A stretch of DNA of 49,453 nucleotides, taken from contig NZ_JACRAW010000068.1 in assembly GCF_016213215.1 (NCBI RefSeq), positions 1 through 49,453 of the forward strand. The letters are read 5' to 3'. The notes beneath the pieces are model-generated. The model worked only from the letters and a program-made list of their open reading frames with translations, did not search any database and was not told the DNA's origin. A program made the translations under genes and the position numbers. How positions within the stretch are numbered: the first letter of the stretch is position 1; each line of letters starts with the position of its first letter. This document shows positions 11,168 to 19,756 of the stretch, one piece after another. The stretch is from Bradyrhizobium sp. (GTDB taxonomy: Bacteria; Pseudomonadota; Alphaproteobacteria; Rhizobiales; Xanthobacteraceae).

Positions 11168-11240
11168 GCCGGGAATTGTACCGCTTGAACGATTAAGGCG
11201 CAGTTGCTTCGCGCCCTCGGGGTGAGGAAGATGCCGCGTT

Positions 11241-11360
11241 GTCGTTGCGAGCCAACGGGTCGCGCGAACGCGCGCCCGATGACAGGCTCCGCGAAGCAAT
11301 CCAGTGTGTTTCCGCGGCGGCAATCTTGATTGCTTCGTTGCTATCGCTGTTCGCAACGAC
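11241..11360. repeat. Hairpin-forming intergenic repeat, copy 1
   Basis: An imperfect nested palindrome of about 120 bp. The outer arms GTCGTTGCGA (11241-11250) and TCGCAACGAC (11351-11360) are perfect reverse complements. Inner arms GCGAAGCAATCCAG (11291-11304) and CTTGATTGCTTCG (11325-11337) match nearly perfectly. The GCGAAGCAATCC core is typical, from memory, of a repeat scattered through Bradyrhizobium and Rhodopseudomonas intergenic regions. A second copy lies near 44212. Confidence 0.7.
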
Positions 11361-11412
11361 GAGTTCGCTGAGACGATGTCAATCGTACGAGCGCGGATAG
11401 CGGTGCAACAAC

Positions 11413-11820
11413 TTAATACGAAATCTTAGGCGGGAGCCGGCGCGCTTTGGCAATCAGGTCCTGAACGGACTTCTCCGACGGCAATACCCGGACCAGCTTT
11501 TGCTTCTCATTCACTTCGCGCATGTTCTGCGCAAGCCGAGCAGGGTTGCGATGGGCGAGTTCGCGGACCGTGGTCACGCCGGCCGCGCGCACCAGGCCGA
11601 TCTTGGCCTTGCCCATGCCGGGAATGCGCATGTAGTCGGACACCTTGGCCCATTCCAGCAATTGCTGTTCGCTGATCCCGGTCTTTGCTGAAAGCGCCTT
11701 CCGTCCTTTCACCGAACTTGCCGCTTCGAGCAGCGCATCGGTGGTTCGGATGCCCAGCGCTTTCAGTTTGGTGGCGGAGAAAGCCGATAGGCCTTCGATC
11801 TCTGAGATGGGATATGTCAT
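11413..11820 (-). CDS. Helix-hairpin-helix protein, DUF4332-like
   Basis: A 135-residue cytoplasmic protein with two helix-hairpin-helix-like segments: IEGLSAFSATKLKALGIRTTDALLEAA near the N-terminus, and MRIPGMGKAKIGLVRAAGVTTVRELAH after it. This pattern matches DUF4332, a family of HhH proteins presumed to contact nucleic acid or protein. The ATG at 11820 starts MTYPISEIEGL; the longer frame only adds a Ser-rich leader. It lies 22 nt downstream of another small gene on the same strand and is probably cotranscribed. The biological role is unknown. Confidence 0.65.
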   Translation of the reverse strand: MTYPISEIEGLSAFSATKLKALGIRTTDALLEAASSVKGRKALSAKTGISEQQLLEWAKVSDYMRIPGMGKAKIGLVRAAGVTTVRELAHRNPARLAQNMREVNEKQKLVRVLPSEKSVQDLIAKARRLPPKISY

Positions 11821-11842
11821 GGTGCGTGATGAGGAATGTGCT

Positions 11843-12208
11843 TCAGGCAAATTGGCTTAGCCCAGGGGTGCCGGAGATGATCGCGCCTATCCGGTCCGCT
11901 CCGATTTTGTTCCGGCCAAACCTGAAAAGCTCTCGCGCGACGTTCTGGATGTCGGCCATACCCAACCCGAGGCCCATCAGGCGGCTGCCGACGGCCATCA
12001 GGCCGCCGCCCATCAGCCTGCTGAAGCCGGCGCTGTTGTCGGCGGACGTGATTGCCGCCTCCGCGCCGGGGATTTCAGCGATCAGGGCTTCGACAGGATC
12101 GGAAGGACCTTCGCTGCGAAGGAAACTCAGGACGATGCCGACGGTTTTTTCGGCGACAGCAGTTTCGACGCCGGCATTGGCTGCCAGCCTTCCGATCAGC
12201 TCATCCAT
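11843..12208 (-). CDS. Small helical protein of unknown function (DUF2267/DUF2780-like)
   Basis: A 121-residue protein predicted to be mostly helical. It starts MDELIGRLAANAGVETAVAEKTVGIVLSFLR, continues with an IPGAEAAI segment and a glycine/methionine-rich stretch (LMGGGLMAVGSRLMGLGLGMADI), then a helical tail. The N-terminal pattern resembles small proteins with DUF2267 or DUF2780 domains, but I cannot decide between them. No signal peptide. It is the first gene of a two-gene unit with the helix-hairpin-helix protein. Confidence 0.55.
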   Translation of the reverse strand: MDELIGRLAANAGVETAVAEKTVGIVLSFLRSEGPSDPVEALIAEIPGAEAAITSADNSAGFSRLMGGGLMAVGSRLMGLGLGMADIQNVARELFRFGRNKIGADRIGAIISGTPGLSQFA

Positions 12209-12554
12209 GTTTGTCGCCCCTCAGCCGGCTTCAATCACCGGGTATTCCTTCTCGGATTTATTCTGAGCTTGTGCGAATCGAATTACAAGCGATCACCGCA
12301 TTCGGAGGCGCCATTTCGTCGCGGAAGATTATCGAGTGTTGCAGCGTTGCAAGAGTGGAGCTGAGATTTGCGAGGAATTGCCGCCGCGAGAACTTCCAAT
12401 TTGCCACTTTCGGCTTAGAAGGCGCGATTGCTGCGTCGAACAACACGGCCTATCTCATACGAACGAGTTGACCGGTTTCAATCAATTCGCAACATAAGTT
12501 AAGATTGTACAACGGGCCTTCGAGCCTCTCATTCGCGCGATAAGGTAGGCAGCG
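12209..12554. other. Intergenic region, 346 bp
   Basis: Divergent promoter region between the small helical protein (minus) and the HerA-like ATPase (plus). It is visibly AT-richer than its neighbours. No gene is supported. It contains the FixK-type box at 12468-12481 listed separately, and the Shine-Dalgarno AAGGTAGG before the plus-strand gene. Confidence 0.5.
12468..12481. promoter_or_regulatory. FixK/FNR-type box
   Basis: TTGACCGGTTTCAA is a perfect TTGA-N6-TCAA palindrome, the FixK2/FNR-class target. It is centred about 80 bp before the ATG of the HerA-like ATPase, a plausible activator position. Binding is inferred from the pattern only. Confidence 0.4.
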
Positions 12555-14189
12555 ATGGCGACATCCGACACCAAGTTGGCCGACACCGGCGACAAGATCG
12601 TCGTCGGCAAGGGAGAAAAGCCGGCGTGGCTGACGCTTGCATTTGCCAATCGCCACGGCCTCGTCACCGGTGCCACCGGAACCGGCAAGACCGTCAGTTT
12701 GCAGGTGATGGCCGAGGGATTTGCGCGCGCCGGCGTCCCCGTGTTTGCCGCAGATATCAAAGGCGACTTGTCCGGGATCTCGCAACCGGGTGAGGCCAAG
12801 GACTTCATCCTCAAACGGGCGGCCGACTTGGGGCTTGCGTTCCAGCCGGATCAATTCTCGACGGTGTTCTGGGACGTTTTCGGCGAGCAGGGCCATCCGG
12901 TACGCGCCACCGTCACCGAAATGGGGCCGCTGCTGCTGTCGCGCATGCTCGATCTGAACGACGTGCAGGAAGGCGTCCTCAACGTCGCCTTCCGCGTCGC
13001 CGACGACAATGGCCTGACCCTCATCGATATGAAGGATCTGCGTGCGCTCCTGGATGCGATCGTGCCGGATCCGGGAAAGAAGGGCGAGGAAGGCGAGGAG
13101 GATCCGTTGGCGCCCGTCCGCAAGGCGGCGCAGGCCTTCGGCAACGTCACCAAGGCGACCGTCGGCACGATTCAGCGTCAACTCCTGGTTCTGGAGAACC
13201 AGGGCGGAGAGAAATTCTTCGGCGAGCCGGCCTTGTTGCTAAAGGATTTCATGCGCACCGACCGCGACGGGCGAGGCTACATCAATATTCTCGCCGCCGA
13301 CAAGCTGATGCAGAGCCCGCGGCTATACGCGACCTTCCTGCTGTGGATGTTGTCCGAGCTGTTCGAGGAGTTGCCGGAAGTCGGCGATCTGCCCAAGCCG
13401 AAGCTGGTGTTCTTCTTCGACGAAGCGCATCTGTTGTTCACCGATGCGCCGAAGTCGCTGTTGGACAAGATCGAGCAGGTGGTGCGGCTGATCCGCTCCA
13501 AGGGCGTCGGCGTCTATTTCGTTACGCAAAATCCGATCGACGTGCCGGACCGCGTGCTCGGCCAGTTGGGCAACCGCGTCCAGCATGCGTTGCGCGCCTT
13601 CACGCCGCGCGACCAGAAGTCGGTCGCCGCCGCGGCGCAGACCTTCCGGCCCAACCCGAAGCTCGATACCGTCAAGGTGATCACGGAACTGGGGAAGGGC
13701 GAGGCGCTGGTGTCTTTCCTGGAAGGAAACGGCACGCCCTCCATGGTCGAACGCGTGATGATCCGGCCGCCATCGGCGCGCATCGGCCCGATCACGCCGG
13801 AAGAGCGAAAGGCGATCACCGATGCCAGCCCGGTGAGAGGCAAGTATGATACCGCCGTCGACGCCGAGTCCGCTTATGAAATGCTGCAGAAGCGCATCGC
13901 GGGAACGGCCGCAACGGCCGGTGATGGCGGCGAGGGCACCGGTGGCGGTCGTGGCGGCGGAATACTCGGCGAGATCGGCTCGATCTTCGGAAGCATCTTC
14001 GGCACCGGTGTCAAGCGCGGCAGGCTCACGACAGGGCAGAAGATCGTGCGCGAAGTGACGCGGACCGTCACCAACACGGTGGTTGGCGGCGTGGTTGCCG
14101 ATCTCGGCAAGTCGGTCGGCGGCCAGCTCGGCGGCTCGGTCGGCCGCGCGCTGGTGCGCGGCGCGCTTGGCGGATTGTTGCGGCGATAA
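12555..14189 (+). CDS. HerA-like ATPase (DUF853 family)
   Basis: A 544-residue P-loop ATPase of the HerA/FtsK-like superfamily as found in DUF853 proteins. Walker A is [10 protein letters not shown] (about residues 38-47), Walker [13 protein letters not shown] (about 290), and an arginine-finger region near [29 protein letters not shown]. The C-terminal 90 residues are glycine-rich ([12 protein letters not shown]) and then amphipathic ([21 protein letters not shown]), possibly for oligomerisation or membrane contact. HerA proteins move DNA with the NurA nuclease, but no nurA is adjacent and most DUF853 members are uncharacterised. AAGGTAGG lies before the ATG, and a FixK-type box further upstream. 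Confidence 0.88.
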   Translation: MATSDTKLADTGDKIVVGKGEKPAWLTLAFANRHGLVTGATGTGKTVSLQVMAEGFARAGVPVFAADIKGDLSGISQPGEAKDFILKRAADLGLAFQPDQFSTVFWDVFGEQGHPVRATVTEMGPLLLSRMLDLNDVQEGVLNVAFRVADDNGLTLIDMKDLRALLDAIVPDPGKKGEEGEEDPLAPVRKAAQAFGNVTKATVGTIQRQLLVLENQGGEKFFGEPALLLKDFMRTDRDGRGYINILAADKLMQSPRLYATFLLWMLSELFEELPEVGDLPKPKLVFFFDEAHLLFTDAPKSLLDKIEQVVRLIRSKGVGVYFVTQNPIDVPDRVLGQLGNRVQHALRAFTPRDQKSVAAAAQTFRPNPKLDTVKVITELGKGEALVSFLEGNGTPSMVERVMIRPPSARIGPITPEERKAITDASPVRGKYDTAVDAESAYEMLQKRIAGTAATAGDGGEGTGGGRGGGILGEIGSIFGSIFGTGVKRGRLTTGQKIVREVTRTVTNTVVGGVVADLGKSVGGQLGGSVGRALVRGALGGLLRR

Positions 14190-14317
14190 CCTTCGTCTCG
14201 CGTTCCCCGTCGTCCTAAGGGGCGGATGTGCCGAGATTCCCTCGCTGCAGGTGCTGGCTCGCTGGCGCCGGCAGAGCTAAAACGCTAGCCCGGAGCCACC
14301 GCAGTCAGGAAACAAGA

Positions 14318-15718
14318 ATGTCCAACGCACAGCTTCAGACCGTGCTCGGCCGCATCGATGCCGATTTAGACAACAGCCTGGAGCGGCTGTTTGCGTTGCT
14401 GCGGATCAAGTCTATCTCGGGCGATCCGGCGTTTGCCGCGGACTGCAGGGCCGCGGCCGAGCATCTCGCAAGGGACATTTCGAGCATCGGCTTTGCGACC
14501 GAGGTTCGCGCGACGGCCGGCCACCCCGCCATCGTTGGCAAGAGCAGCGGCAAGGGAAAAGGGGCGCCGCACGTTCTGTTCTACGGCCATTACGACGTGC
14601 AGCCGGTCGATCCGCTCGATCTCTGGCGTCGTCCGCCCTTTGAGCCGGTCGTGACCGAACACGCTGATGGGCGGAAGATCATCGTCGCGCGCGGCGCGGA
14701 GGACGATAAGGGACAGCTGATGACCTTTGTCGAAGCCTGCCGCGCTTGGAAGGTGGTGACCGGTTCGCTGCCGCTCGACATCACCATCCTGATCGAGGGC
14801 GAGGAGGAGATCGGCTCGAAGAATTTCGTTCCGTTCCTCGAGGCCAACAAGCAGGAGTTCAAGGCCGATTTCGCGTTGGTCTGCGACACCGGCATGTGGG
14901 ATCCGAACACGCCGGCCATCACGACATCGCTGCGCGGTCTCGTCTATGACGAGGTCAAGATCAAAGCCGCCAATCGCGACCTGCATTCCGGAGTGTTCGG
15001 CGGTGGCGCGCAGAACCCGATCCGCGTGCTGACGCGGATTCTCGGCGGGCTGTTTGACGATAATGGCCGCATCACCATTCCCGGCTTCTACGATGGGGTG
15101 AAGGATGTGCCGCCGGAGATCCTGGAGCAGTGGAATAGGCTCAATCTGACCCCGGAGACCTTCCTCAAGCCGATCGGGCTGTCGATCCCCGCAGGCGAGA
15201 AGGATCGCCTGCTGATCGAACAGGTTTCCTCACGCCCCACCTGCGACATTAACGGCATCGTCGGCGGCTATATCGGCGAAGGCTCGAAGACGGTGATTCC
15301 GTCGCTCGCTTCGGCCAAGGTCTCCTTCCGCCTGGTCGAAGGACAGGACCCCGTGAAGATCCGCAAGGCTTTCCGCGAGTACGTGTCCGCGCGGATTCCG
15401 GCCGACTGCTCGGTCGAATTCGGCGAACACTCCGGTGCGCCCGCGATTGCGCTCGACTGGAACATGAAGCCGCTCGCCGCCGCCAAGCGGGCGTTGACCG
15501 AGGAATGGGGCAAGGAGGCTGTATTGATGGGGTCTGGCGCGTCGATTCCGATCGTCGCCGACTTCAAGCGCACGCTGGGCCTCGATTCACTGCTCGTCGG
15601 CTTCGGACTCGACGACGACAACATTCATTCGCCGAACGAGAAATACGACCTGAAGAGCTTCCATAAGGGCATCCGCTCGTGGGCTCGCATCCTCGCCGCG
15701 CTGGCGGAGGGGAGGTGA
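14318..15718 (+). CDS. M20-family dipeptidase/metallopeptidase
   Basis: A dizinc peptidase of 466 residues, CPG2/carnosinase-like. Visible metal and catalytic residues are FYGHYDVQP (His91, Asp93), RGAEDDKGQ (bridging Asp about 129) and IEGEEEIGS (catalytic Glu about 163), with the dimerisation lid between them, starting LRGLVYDEVKIKA and NRDLHSGVFGG. No signal peptide, so it is probably cytoplasmic and acts in peptide turnover. The ATG at 14318 has AGGA upstream; the longer open frame is noise. It follows the HerA-like gene by 128 nt. Exact substrate unknown. Confidence 0.9.
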   Translation: MSNAQLQTVLGRIDADLDNSLERLFALLRIKSISGDPAFAADCRAAAEHLARDISSIGFATEVRATAGHPAIVGKSSGKGKGAPHVLFYGHYDVQPVDPLDLWRRPPFEPVVTEHADGRKIIVARGAEDDKGQLMTFVEACRAWKVVTGSLPLDITILIEGEEEIGSKNFVPFLEANKQEFKADFALVCDTGMWDPNTPAITTSLRGLVYDEVKIKAANRDLHSGVFGGGAQNPIRVLTRILGGLFDDNGRITIPGFYDGVKDVPPEILEQWNRLNLTPETFLKPIGLSIPAGEKDRLLIEQVSSRPTCDINGIVGGYIGEGSKTVIPSLASAKVSFRLVEGQDPVKIRKAFREYVSARIPADCSVEFGEHSGAPAIALDWNMKPLAAAKRALTEEWGKEAVLMGSGASIPIVADFKRTLGLDSLLVGFGLDDDNIHSPNEKYDLKSFHKGIRSWARILAALAEGR

Positions 15719-15729
15719 CCACACAACGA

Positions 15730-15757
15730 AAACGCCGCCCGGGATTGGACGGCGTTT
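15730..15757. terminator. Probable intrinsic terminator after the M20 dipeptidase
   Basis: An 11-bp stem, AAACGCCGCCC (15730-15740) with GGACGGCGTTT (15747-15757), one mismatch and a GGGATT loop, lies 11 nt after the dipeptidase stop. The 3' arm ends in TTT. It could also serve the convergent glycosyltransferase gene. Confidence 0.7.
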
Positions 15758-15826
15758 CATTCCAGAAAGTGCAGAGGTAGTTCGACGCAATACTACAACG
15801 AGATTCCGGATTTTCAAACCCGGATG

Positions 15827-17473
15827 CTACGGCGCCGGGATCGAGAGCAGGCTGGAGATGGAACGGCTGCGGATGTCATAGACGCGGGCGAACACCACGT
15901 CGTCGCGTTTGATCTCGACCATGACCGGGGCGGTCAGTCCCTTGCAGTAGAACTCGCCGAGCGTCATGGCGAAATCGGCCGCGTGGCTGTCCCAGCCGAT
16001 GGTGAAATCGGGGCCGAGCGCGACCTGGGCAGGACGTTGCGGGCCGCACACGGCGACCTTCCATTTGCGTCCCCCCGGGAATTCCTGCCGCTCGACCAAC
16101 TGTTCGCGCAGGCCATCGGAGGCCTGCTTCAGTGCCAGGCCCCAATAGTCGAGCATGAACCGCTCGTCGGCGTCGCGCACCGTGCCGGCGATTTGATTGA
16201 AGTGGGTGTACTGGTAGGGGTGCAGGCGGATCATCTCGGCAAGCGGCAGGAGCAACCCGAAGCAGAACACCGCGAGCACGACTGGCTGCCAGCTCCGGTG
16301 GTTTTCCCGCAAGCGCTCCATGATCCAGGCCAACGCGATCCCGCCGAGCACCGTCATCGGCGGAATGACGAAGATGAAATGACGGATGCCGTTATAGAGC
16401 GCCGGCCGCTTCACCATCGCGATGACGAGCGGCAAGGTGGCGGCGAGGGTCAGCATCAGGAGGATCGTCTTGCGCCGCGCCGGCACGCTGCGGCGCGTCA
16501 GCATGACCAGCGAACCGACCGCTCCGCCGATCGAGAGCACCAGCAGCACTTCGGGAAGCTGCAGCGCGAACAGCGTCGGCAAATAGAACCAGGGCATGTC
16601 GGGCACGGAGACCAGCGCGCCGTCGAACATTTCCTTCCAGGGCTTCTCGAAGAAATGCGAGAAGTAGGTCAGCGCATCGAACGGGTTGCCGGGTTCCATG
16701 ATCGACCACGGCCACATCAGACCCATGACGAGATAGCCGAGCACGAGGCCGGGAAGCAGCACATAGACCACATGGGCGAGGCGGCGGGTCGCTTCGCGCA
16801 CGCCCTGAACCTTGACCTCTTCGATGAGCAGCGGGACGAAGCCGATCAGAGCGTAGATCACCGCCAAGCCGCCGAGAATGCGAGAACCGATCGAGAGGCC
16901 GGCGCCGAGGCCGAGGATGAGAATGGTGCGCGGCGATGGTGTGGGGTATTCCTCCGCCAGCCGTACAAGGCCCATCATCAGGATGACCATGGACACTGCG
17001 AACGGCGCGTCCTTCGGATTCATGAACATGTGCCCGTAGAAGGTCGGGCACAGCGCCAGCAGCAGCAGCGCGGTAGCTCCGGCGAGCGGCCCGGCGACGC
17101 GCCGCGCCAGGCGCCACGTCACTGCAAGTCCGATCACGCCGACGATGGCGCCGACCAGCCTTCGGGTTTCGAACAGCTCGAGCGGAATGATCTTGTGCAG
17201 GAGCGCGGCAGCCATGTCGAAGCCGCCGCCGTACATATAGAGGTTGGCGAAGGACAGCGCTGCGGTGTCCTTGAACCCGGAACCGAACATGCGCAGCAAC
17301 AGGTCGGCATATTCGGCGTGGGTGTAGTCATCCCAGCCGAGACCATAGTCGCGGAAGCTCACTCCCGCGACGACCGCCACCACCGCCAGCACCAGCATGG
17401 CGAGGTCGTCGCAAGTCCTTTCGATCGAGCGCTGTACAGGCGTGTCGATCGCCGAAGTTGTTATCGATGACAT
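15827..17473 (-). CDS. Membrane glycosyltransferase, GT39/ArnT-like
   Basis: A 548-residue polytopic protein of the GT-C class. The first periplasmic loop carries FRDYGLGWDDYTHAEYADLL, where the Asp residues match the conserved catalytic acidic motif of GT39 (protein O-mannosyl/ArnT-like) enzymes. Roughly ten hydrophobic segments follow, then a soluble C-terminal domain of about 100 residues (YWGLALKQASDGLREQLV to the end). Such enzymes transfer sugars from polyprenyl-phosphate donors to lipids or proteins. Acceptor and donor are not predictable here. It is a single-gene unit starting at ATG 17473, facing the M20 gene across a terminator. Confidence 0.85.
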   Translation of the reverse strand: MSSITTSAIDTPVQRSIERTCDDLAMLVLAVVAVVAGVSFRDYGLGWDDYTHAEYADLLLRMFGSGFKDTAALSFANLYMYGGGFDMAAALLHKIIPLELFETRRLVGAIVGVIGLAVTWRLARRVAGPLAGATALLLLALCPTFYGHMFMNPKDAPFAVSMVILMMGLVRLAEEYPTPSPRTILILGLGAGLSIGSRILGGLAVIYALIGFVPLLIEEVKVQGVREATRRLAHVVYVLLPGLVLGYLVMGLMWPWSIMEPGNPFDALTYFSHFFEKPWKEMFDGALVSVPDMPWFYLPTLFALQLPEVLLVLSIGGAVGSLVMLTRRSVPARRKTILLMLTLAATLPLVIAMVKRPALYNGIRHFIFVIPPMTVLGGIALAWIMERLRENHRSWQPVVLAVFCFGLLLPLAEMIRLHPYQYTHFNQIAGTVRDADERFMLDYWGLALKQASDGLREQLVERQEFPGGRKWKVAVCGPQRPAQVALGPDFTIGWDSHAADFAMTLGEFYCKGLTAPVMVEIKRDDVVFARVYDIRSRSISSLLSIPAP

Positions 17474-17784
17474 GACTGCTAGTGACCCGGCGTTCCCTGT
17501 CGGCCCGAAGTGCGCTCTCGGGCCTGTTCCCCAGGGTCCATATAGCGCAGTTCCAATTCTAAGTAATTGGGATCGTGCTGAATTTACTGATGCAATGCAG
17601 CAAACGAAGCTCCATTGCTGGTGTTAAGACGTAGAGGGTCGAAGCTGAAGGGAATGTGAATAAGTTCCTGATTGCGTTGATTTAAGGAGCAGTCGGCGTA
17701 AAGCCAGCTGGCGAGGCGCACAATATGACTATATCGTGGCAAAGCGGTCTTGCGCATGGGTCGCGCGGCCGGGGGTGAACTCAG
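17474..17784. other. Intergenic region, 311 bp, with a short palindrome
   Basis: Divergent region between the glycosyltransferase (minus) and a membrane protein (plus). No gene is supported. It holds the perfect palindrome CCAATT-N6-AATTGG at 17553-17570, about 80 bp before the glycosyltransferase start, which could be an operator, and a GGGGGTGA Shine-Dalgarno before the plus-strand gene. Confidence 0.4.
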
Positions 17785-18660
17785 ATGATGCTCGCTCTAC
17801 TGATCGGGGGGATTGGCGCCATCCTGGCGGGTCTCCTGGCGATCCTTTTCGGCATCCCGGTCCAGGAGTTCAGCTTCGGCAACACCTTAATATTGACCGG
17901 GGCGGCAGGTGTCTGCACCGGAATGGTACTGCTCGGCCTCGCCGCGGTCGTGTGGGAGCTTCGAATCATCGCCCGCCGCCTAGGCCCCGCCATTCCGGCC
18001 GAAACGCGGGTCAGGCCGATCCTGCCACCTGGGATATCGGCGGCAGCAATTCCTGCCGAGGGAGAGGGGCTCCTGTTTGGCGGTGACCAGGCCCCCGAGC
18101 CCGCCCAGGAGGAAGTGCCTTCGCCCCCGCCTTGGCATGACCAGGCTGGGGCGCGCGAGCGTTTGCGACCAGAGGCGCCGCCGCCTGAGGCGGCGGAGGG
18201 AGCGGCGCCGGCCCAACGGCAGCGGCGCAATCTGCTGTTCGCCTCGACGTCCCGGAAGGAGCGCGAACGTGCAGAGGCGCGTGCCGCCGAAGCGGTGCCG
18301 CCCGACCAGCGGCCGCCGGTCCAGCCCGAACCACCACAGCCGAGCGAAGCGCCACCCGCAACCTTTGAGGACGCTTGGCCGAAGCCGGAGCGCAGGTCGC
18401 CGGAGCCCTCGGAGCGGCGTCCGGTGCGGGCCCCGTCGATCTTCCCCGAGCCGGGCTCTACAGCGTCCTCGGAACGGCAGCCTCCGGTGCCGCCCAAGCA
18501 GCAGCCCCCGCCGGCGGTCACCGTGCTCAAATCGGGTGTGGTCGACGGCATGGCGTATTCGCTGTATTCCGACGGCTCGATCGAAGCGCAGATGCCGGAA
18601 GGCATGATGCGTTTTGCCTCGATCGACGAGCTGCGCGCACATCTCGACCAGAAGTCTTGA
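17785..18660 (+). CDS. Two-helix membrane protein with proline-rich cytoplasmic region
   Basis: A 291-residue protein of unknown function. Two N-terminal hydrophobic helices (ALLIGGIGAILAGLLAILFGIP and LILTGAAGVCTGMVLLGLAAVVW) are followed by about 170 residues rich in Pro, Glu, Ala and Arg, probably disordered. The C-terminus is compact: VLKSGVVDGMAYSLYSDGS, then EAQMPEGMMRFASIDELRAHLDQ. The combination of membrane anchor, disordered linker and small terminal domain suggests a scaffold or tether, but this is inference. Two ATG codons are adjacent at the start, with GGGGGTGA upstream. It lies 178 nt before mucR on the same strand. Confidence 0.75.
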   Translation: MMLALLIGGIGAILAGLLAILFGIPVQEFSFGNTLILTGAAGVCTGMVLLGLAAVVWELRIIARRLGPAIPAETRVRPILPPGISAAAIPAEGEGLLFGGDQAPEPAQEEVPSPPPWHDQAGARERLRPEAPPPEAAEGAAPAQRQRRNLLFASTSRKERERAEARAAEAVPPDQRPPVQPEPPQPSEAPPATFEDAWPKPERRSPEPSERRPVRAPSIFPEPGSTASSERQPPVPPKQQPPPAVTVLKSGVVDGMAYSLYSDGSIEAQMPEGMMRFASIDELRAHLDQKS

Positions 18661-18734
18661 AAACGGCAAGTTTTGCTGGCGCGTTTCGCTAAATAGTGCG
18701 CTGTAGTTCTTGTCACGCGCCTAGTAATCGGCCC

Positions 18735-18772
18735 ATATTCATCGAATATCGCGTGCCCAATCAGCGTATTGG
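18735..18772. promoter_or_regulatory. Paired palindromes upstream of mucR
   Basis: ATATTC-ATC-GAATAT (18735-18749) and CCAAT-CAGCGT-ATTGG (18757-18772) lie 66-104 bp before the mucR start. MucR/Ros proteins bind AT-rich targets and commonly repress their own gene, so these are candidate autoregulatory operators. Confidence 0.4.
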
Positions 18773-18838
18773 CGATGCGGAATACCATTCCCGGTCTATC
18801 GGGCGTCCGGGCCCGATGGGGAGCTCGAGAGGTGAACC

Positions 18839-19252
18839 ATGACCGATGCCGCCGGCAAGAGCTTCATTGAGCTGACGGCCAACATCGTCTCGGCCTATCT
18901 CAGCAACAATCCGACGCCGGCCGGCGAGATTCCAAACCTGATCAGCCAGGTTCACGGGGCGCTGACGCGGGTATCCAGCGGACGCACGGAGGCGCCGCTG
19001 GAGCCGACCAAACCGGCGGTGTCGGTGAAGAAGTCGATGACGCCTGACTACCTGGTCTGTCTCGAAGACGGCAAGCGCTTCAAATCGCTCAAGCGCCATC
19101 TGCGCACGCAGTACAACATGACCCCGGAACAGTACCGGGAGAAATGGGGCTTGCCGCCCGAGTACCCCATGGTGGCGCCGAACTATGCCGTTGCACGTTC
19201 GCAGCTCGCCAAGAAGATGGGGCTGGGGCAACAGCGGCGGCGGCGAAAATAG
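18839..19252 (+). CDS. mucR: MucR/Ros-family transcriptional regulator
   Basis: A 137-residue DNA-binding protein of the prokaryotic zinc-finger family that controls exopolysaccharide, motility and cell-cycle genes in rhizobia and Brucella. The N-terminal half ([32 protein letters not shown]) matches the oligomerisation region; the DNA-binding half is [19 protein letters not shown], then [25 protein letters not shown], and a basic tail. In the finger, Cys, Asp and the first His are present, but the usual second His position reads RTQY, so the fourth zinc ligand seems to be missing. GAGAGGTGA precedes the ATG. Its stop is 6 nt from the convergent sufE. Confidence 0.93.
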   Translation: MTDAAGKSFIELTANIVSAYLSNNPTPAGEIPNLISQVHGALTRVSSGRTEAPLEPTKPAVSVKKSMTPDYLVCLEDGKRFKSLKRHLRTQYNMTPEQYREKWGLPPEYPMVAPNYAVARSQLAKKMGLGQQRRRRK

Positions 19253-19258
19253 CCCTGC

Positions 19259-19684
19259 TCAGGAAACTTCGGCCAGCGTCTGCCGGGCGTCGGACCGGAT
19301 ACGCTCGACCATCGACCGCAAGCCGTTGGAACGCTGCGGTGTCAGGTGCTCGCGGAATCCGAACTCGTCGAACACCGCGAGCGCATCGGTGGAGAGGATT
19401 TCCTGCGGCGTACGACCGGAATAGAGCGTGAGCAGGATTGCAACCAGCCCGCGCACGATATGGGCGTCGCTGTCGCCGAGATAGCGCAGCACCGGCTTGC
19501 CGTCCTCGCGATCGGTCCGCTTGGACAGCCACACCTGGCTGACGCAGCCCTGCACCTTGTTCTTGGCCGAATGCTCGGCCTCCGGCATGGGTTCCAGCGT
19601 TCGGCCGAGTTCGATGACATACCGGTAGCGGTCGTCCCACTCGTCCAGAACAGCGAAATTGTCCCTGATATCGTCGATCGTCAT
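19259..19684 (-). CDS. sufE: SufE-family cysteine desulfuration protein
   Basis: Accepts sulfane sulfur from a SufS-type cysteine desulfurase for Fe-S cluster assembly. The protein has 141 residues, the family size. The reactive cysteine sits in the conserved NKVQGCVSQVWL motif (Cys47), and LRYLGDSDAHIVRGLVAILLTLYSG is the helical core. No suf operon is adjacent; a stand-alone sufE is common in rhizobia. A TATATATA stretch about 30 bp upstream of the ATG (19709-19716) could be part of the promoter. Confidence 0.93.
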   Translation of the reverse strand: MTIDDIRDNFAVLDEWDDRYRYVIELGRTLEPMPEAEHSAKNKVQGCVSQVWLSKRTDREDGKPVLRYLGDSDAHIVRGLVAILLTLYSGRTPQEILSTDALAVFDEFGFREHLTPQRSNGLRSMVERIRSDARQTLAEVS

Positions 19685-19756
19685 GATGGCCTGCGGATGA
19701 TCCCGGTACGCTTATATATAGGCTCGCAGGCGTCGAAATCGATAGTTTCGGAATGC

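Noticed and set aside
15824..17470. 548-codon open frame on the plus strand opposite the GT39 gene
   Set aside because: It mirrors the real gene exactly in length and frame; its protein is full of His, Arg, Asp and Gln without domains, typical of antisense frames in high-GC DNA.
17553..17570. CCAATT-N6-AATTGG as the same operator as the one before mucR
   Set aside because: The spacing between CCAAT and ATTGG differs (8 versus 6), so they are unlikely to be the same site.
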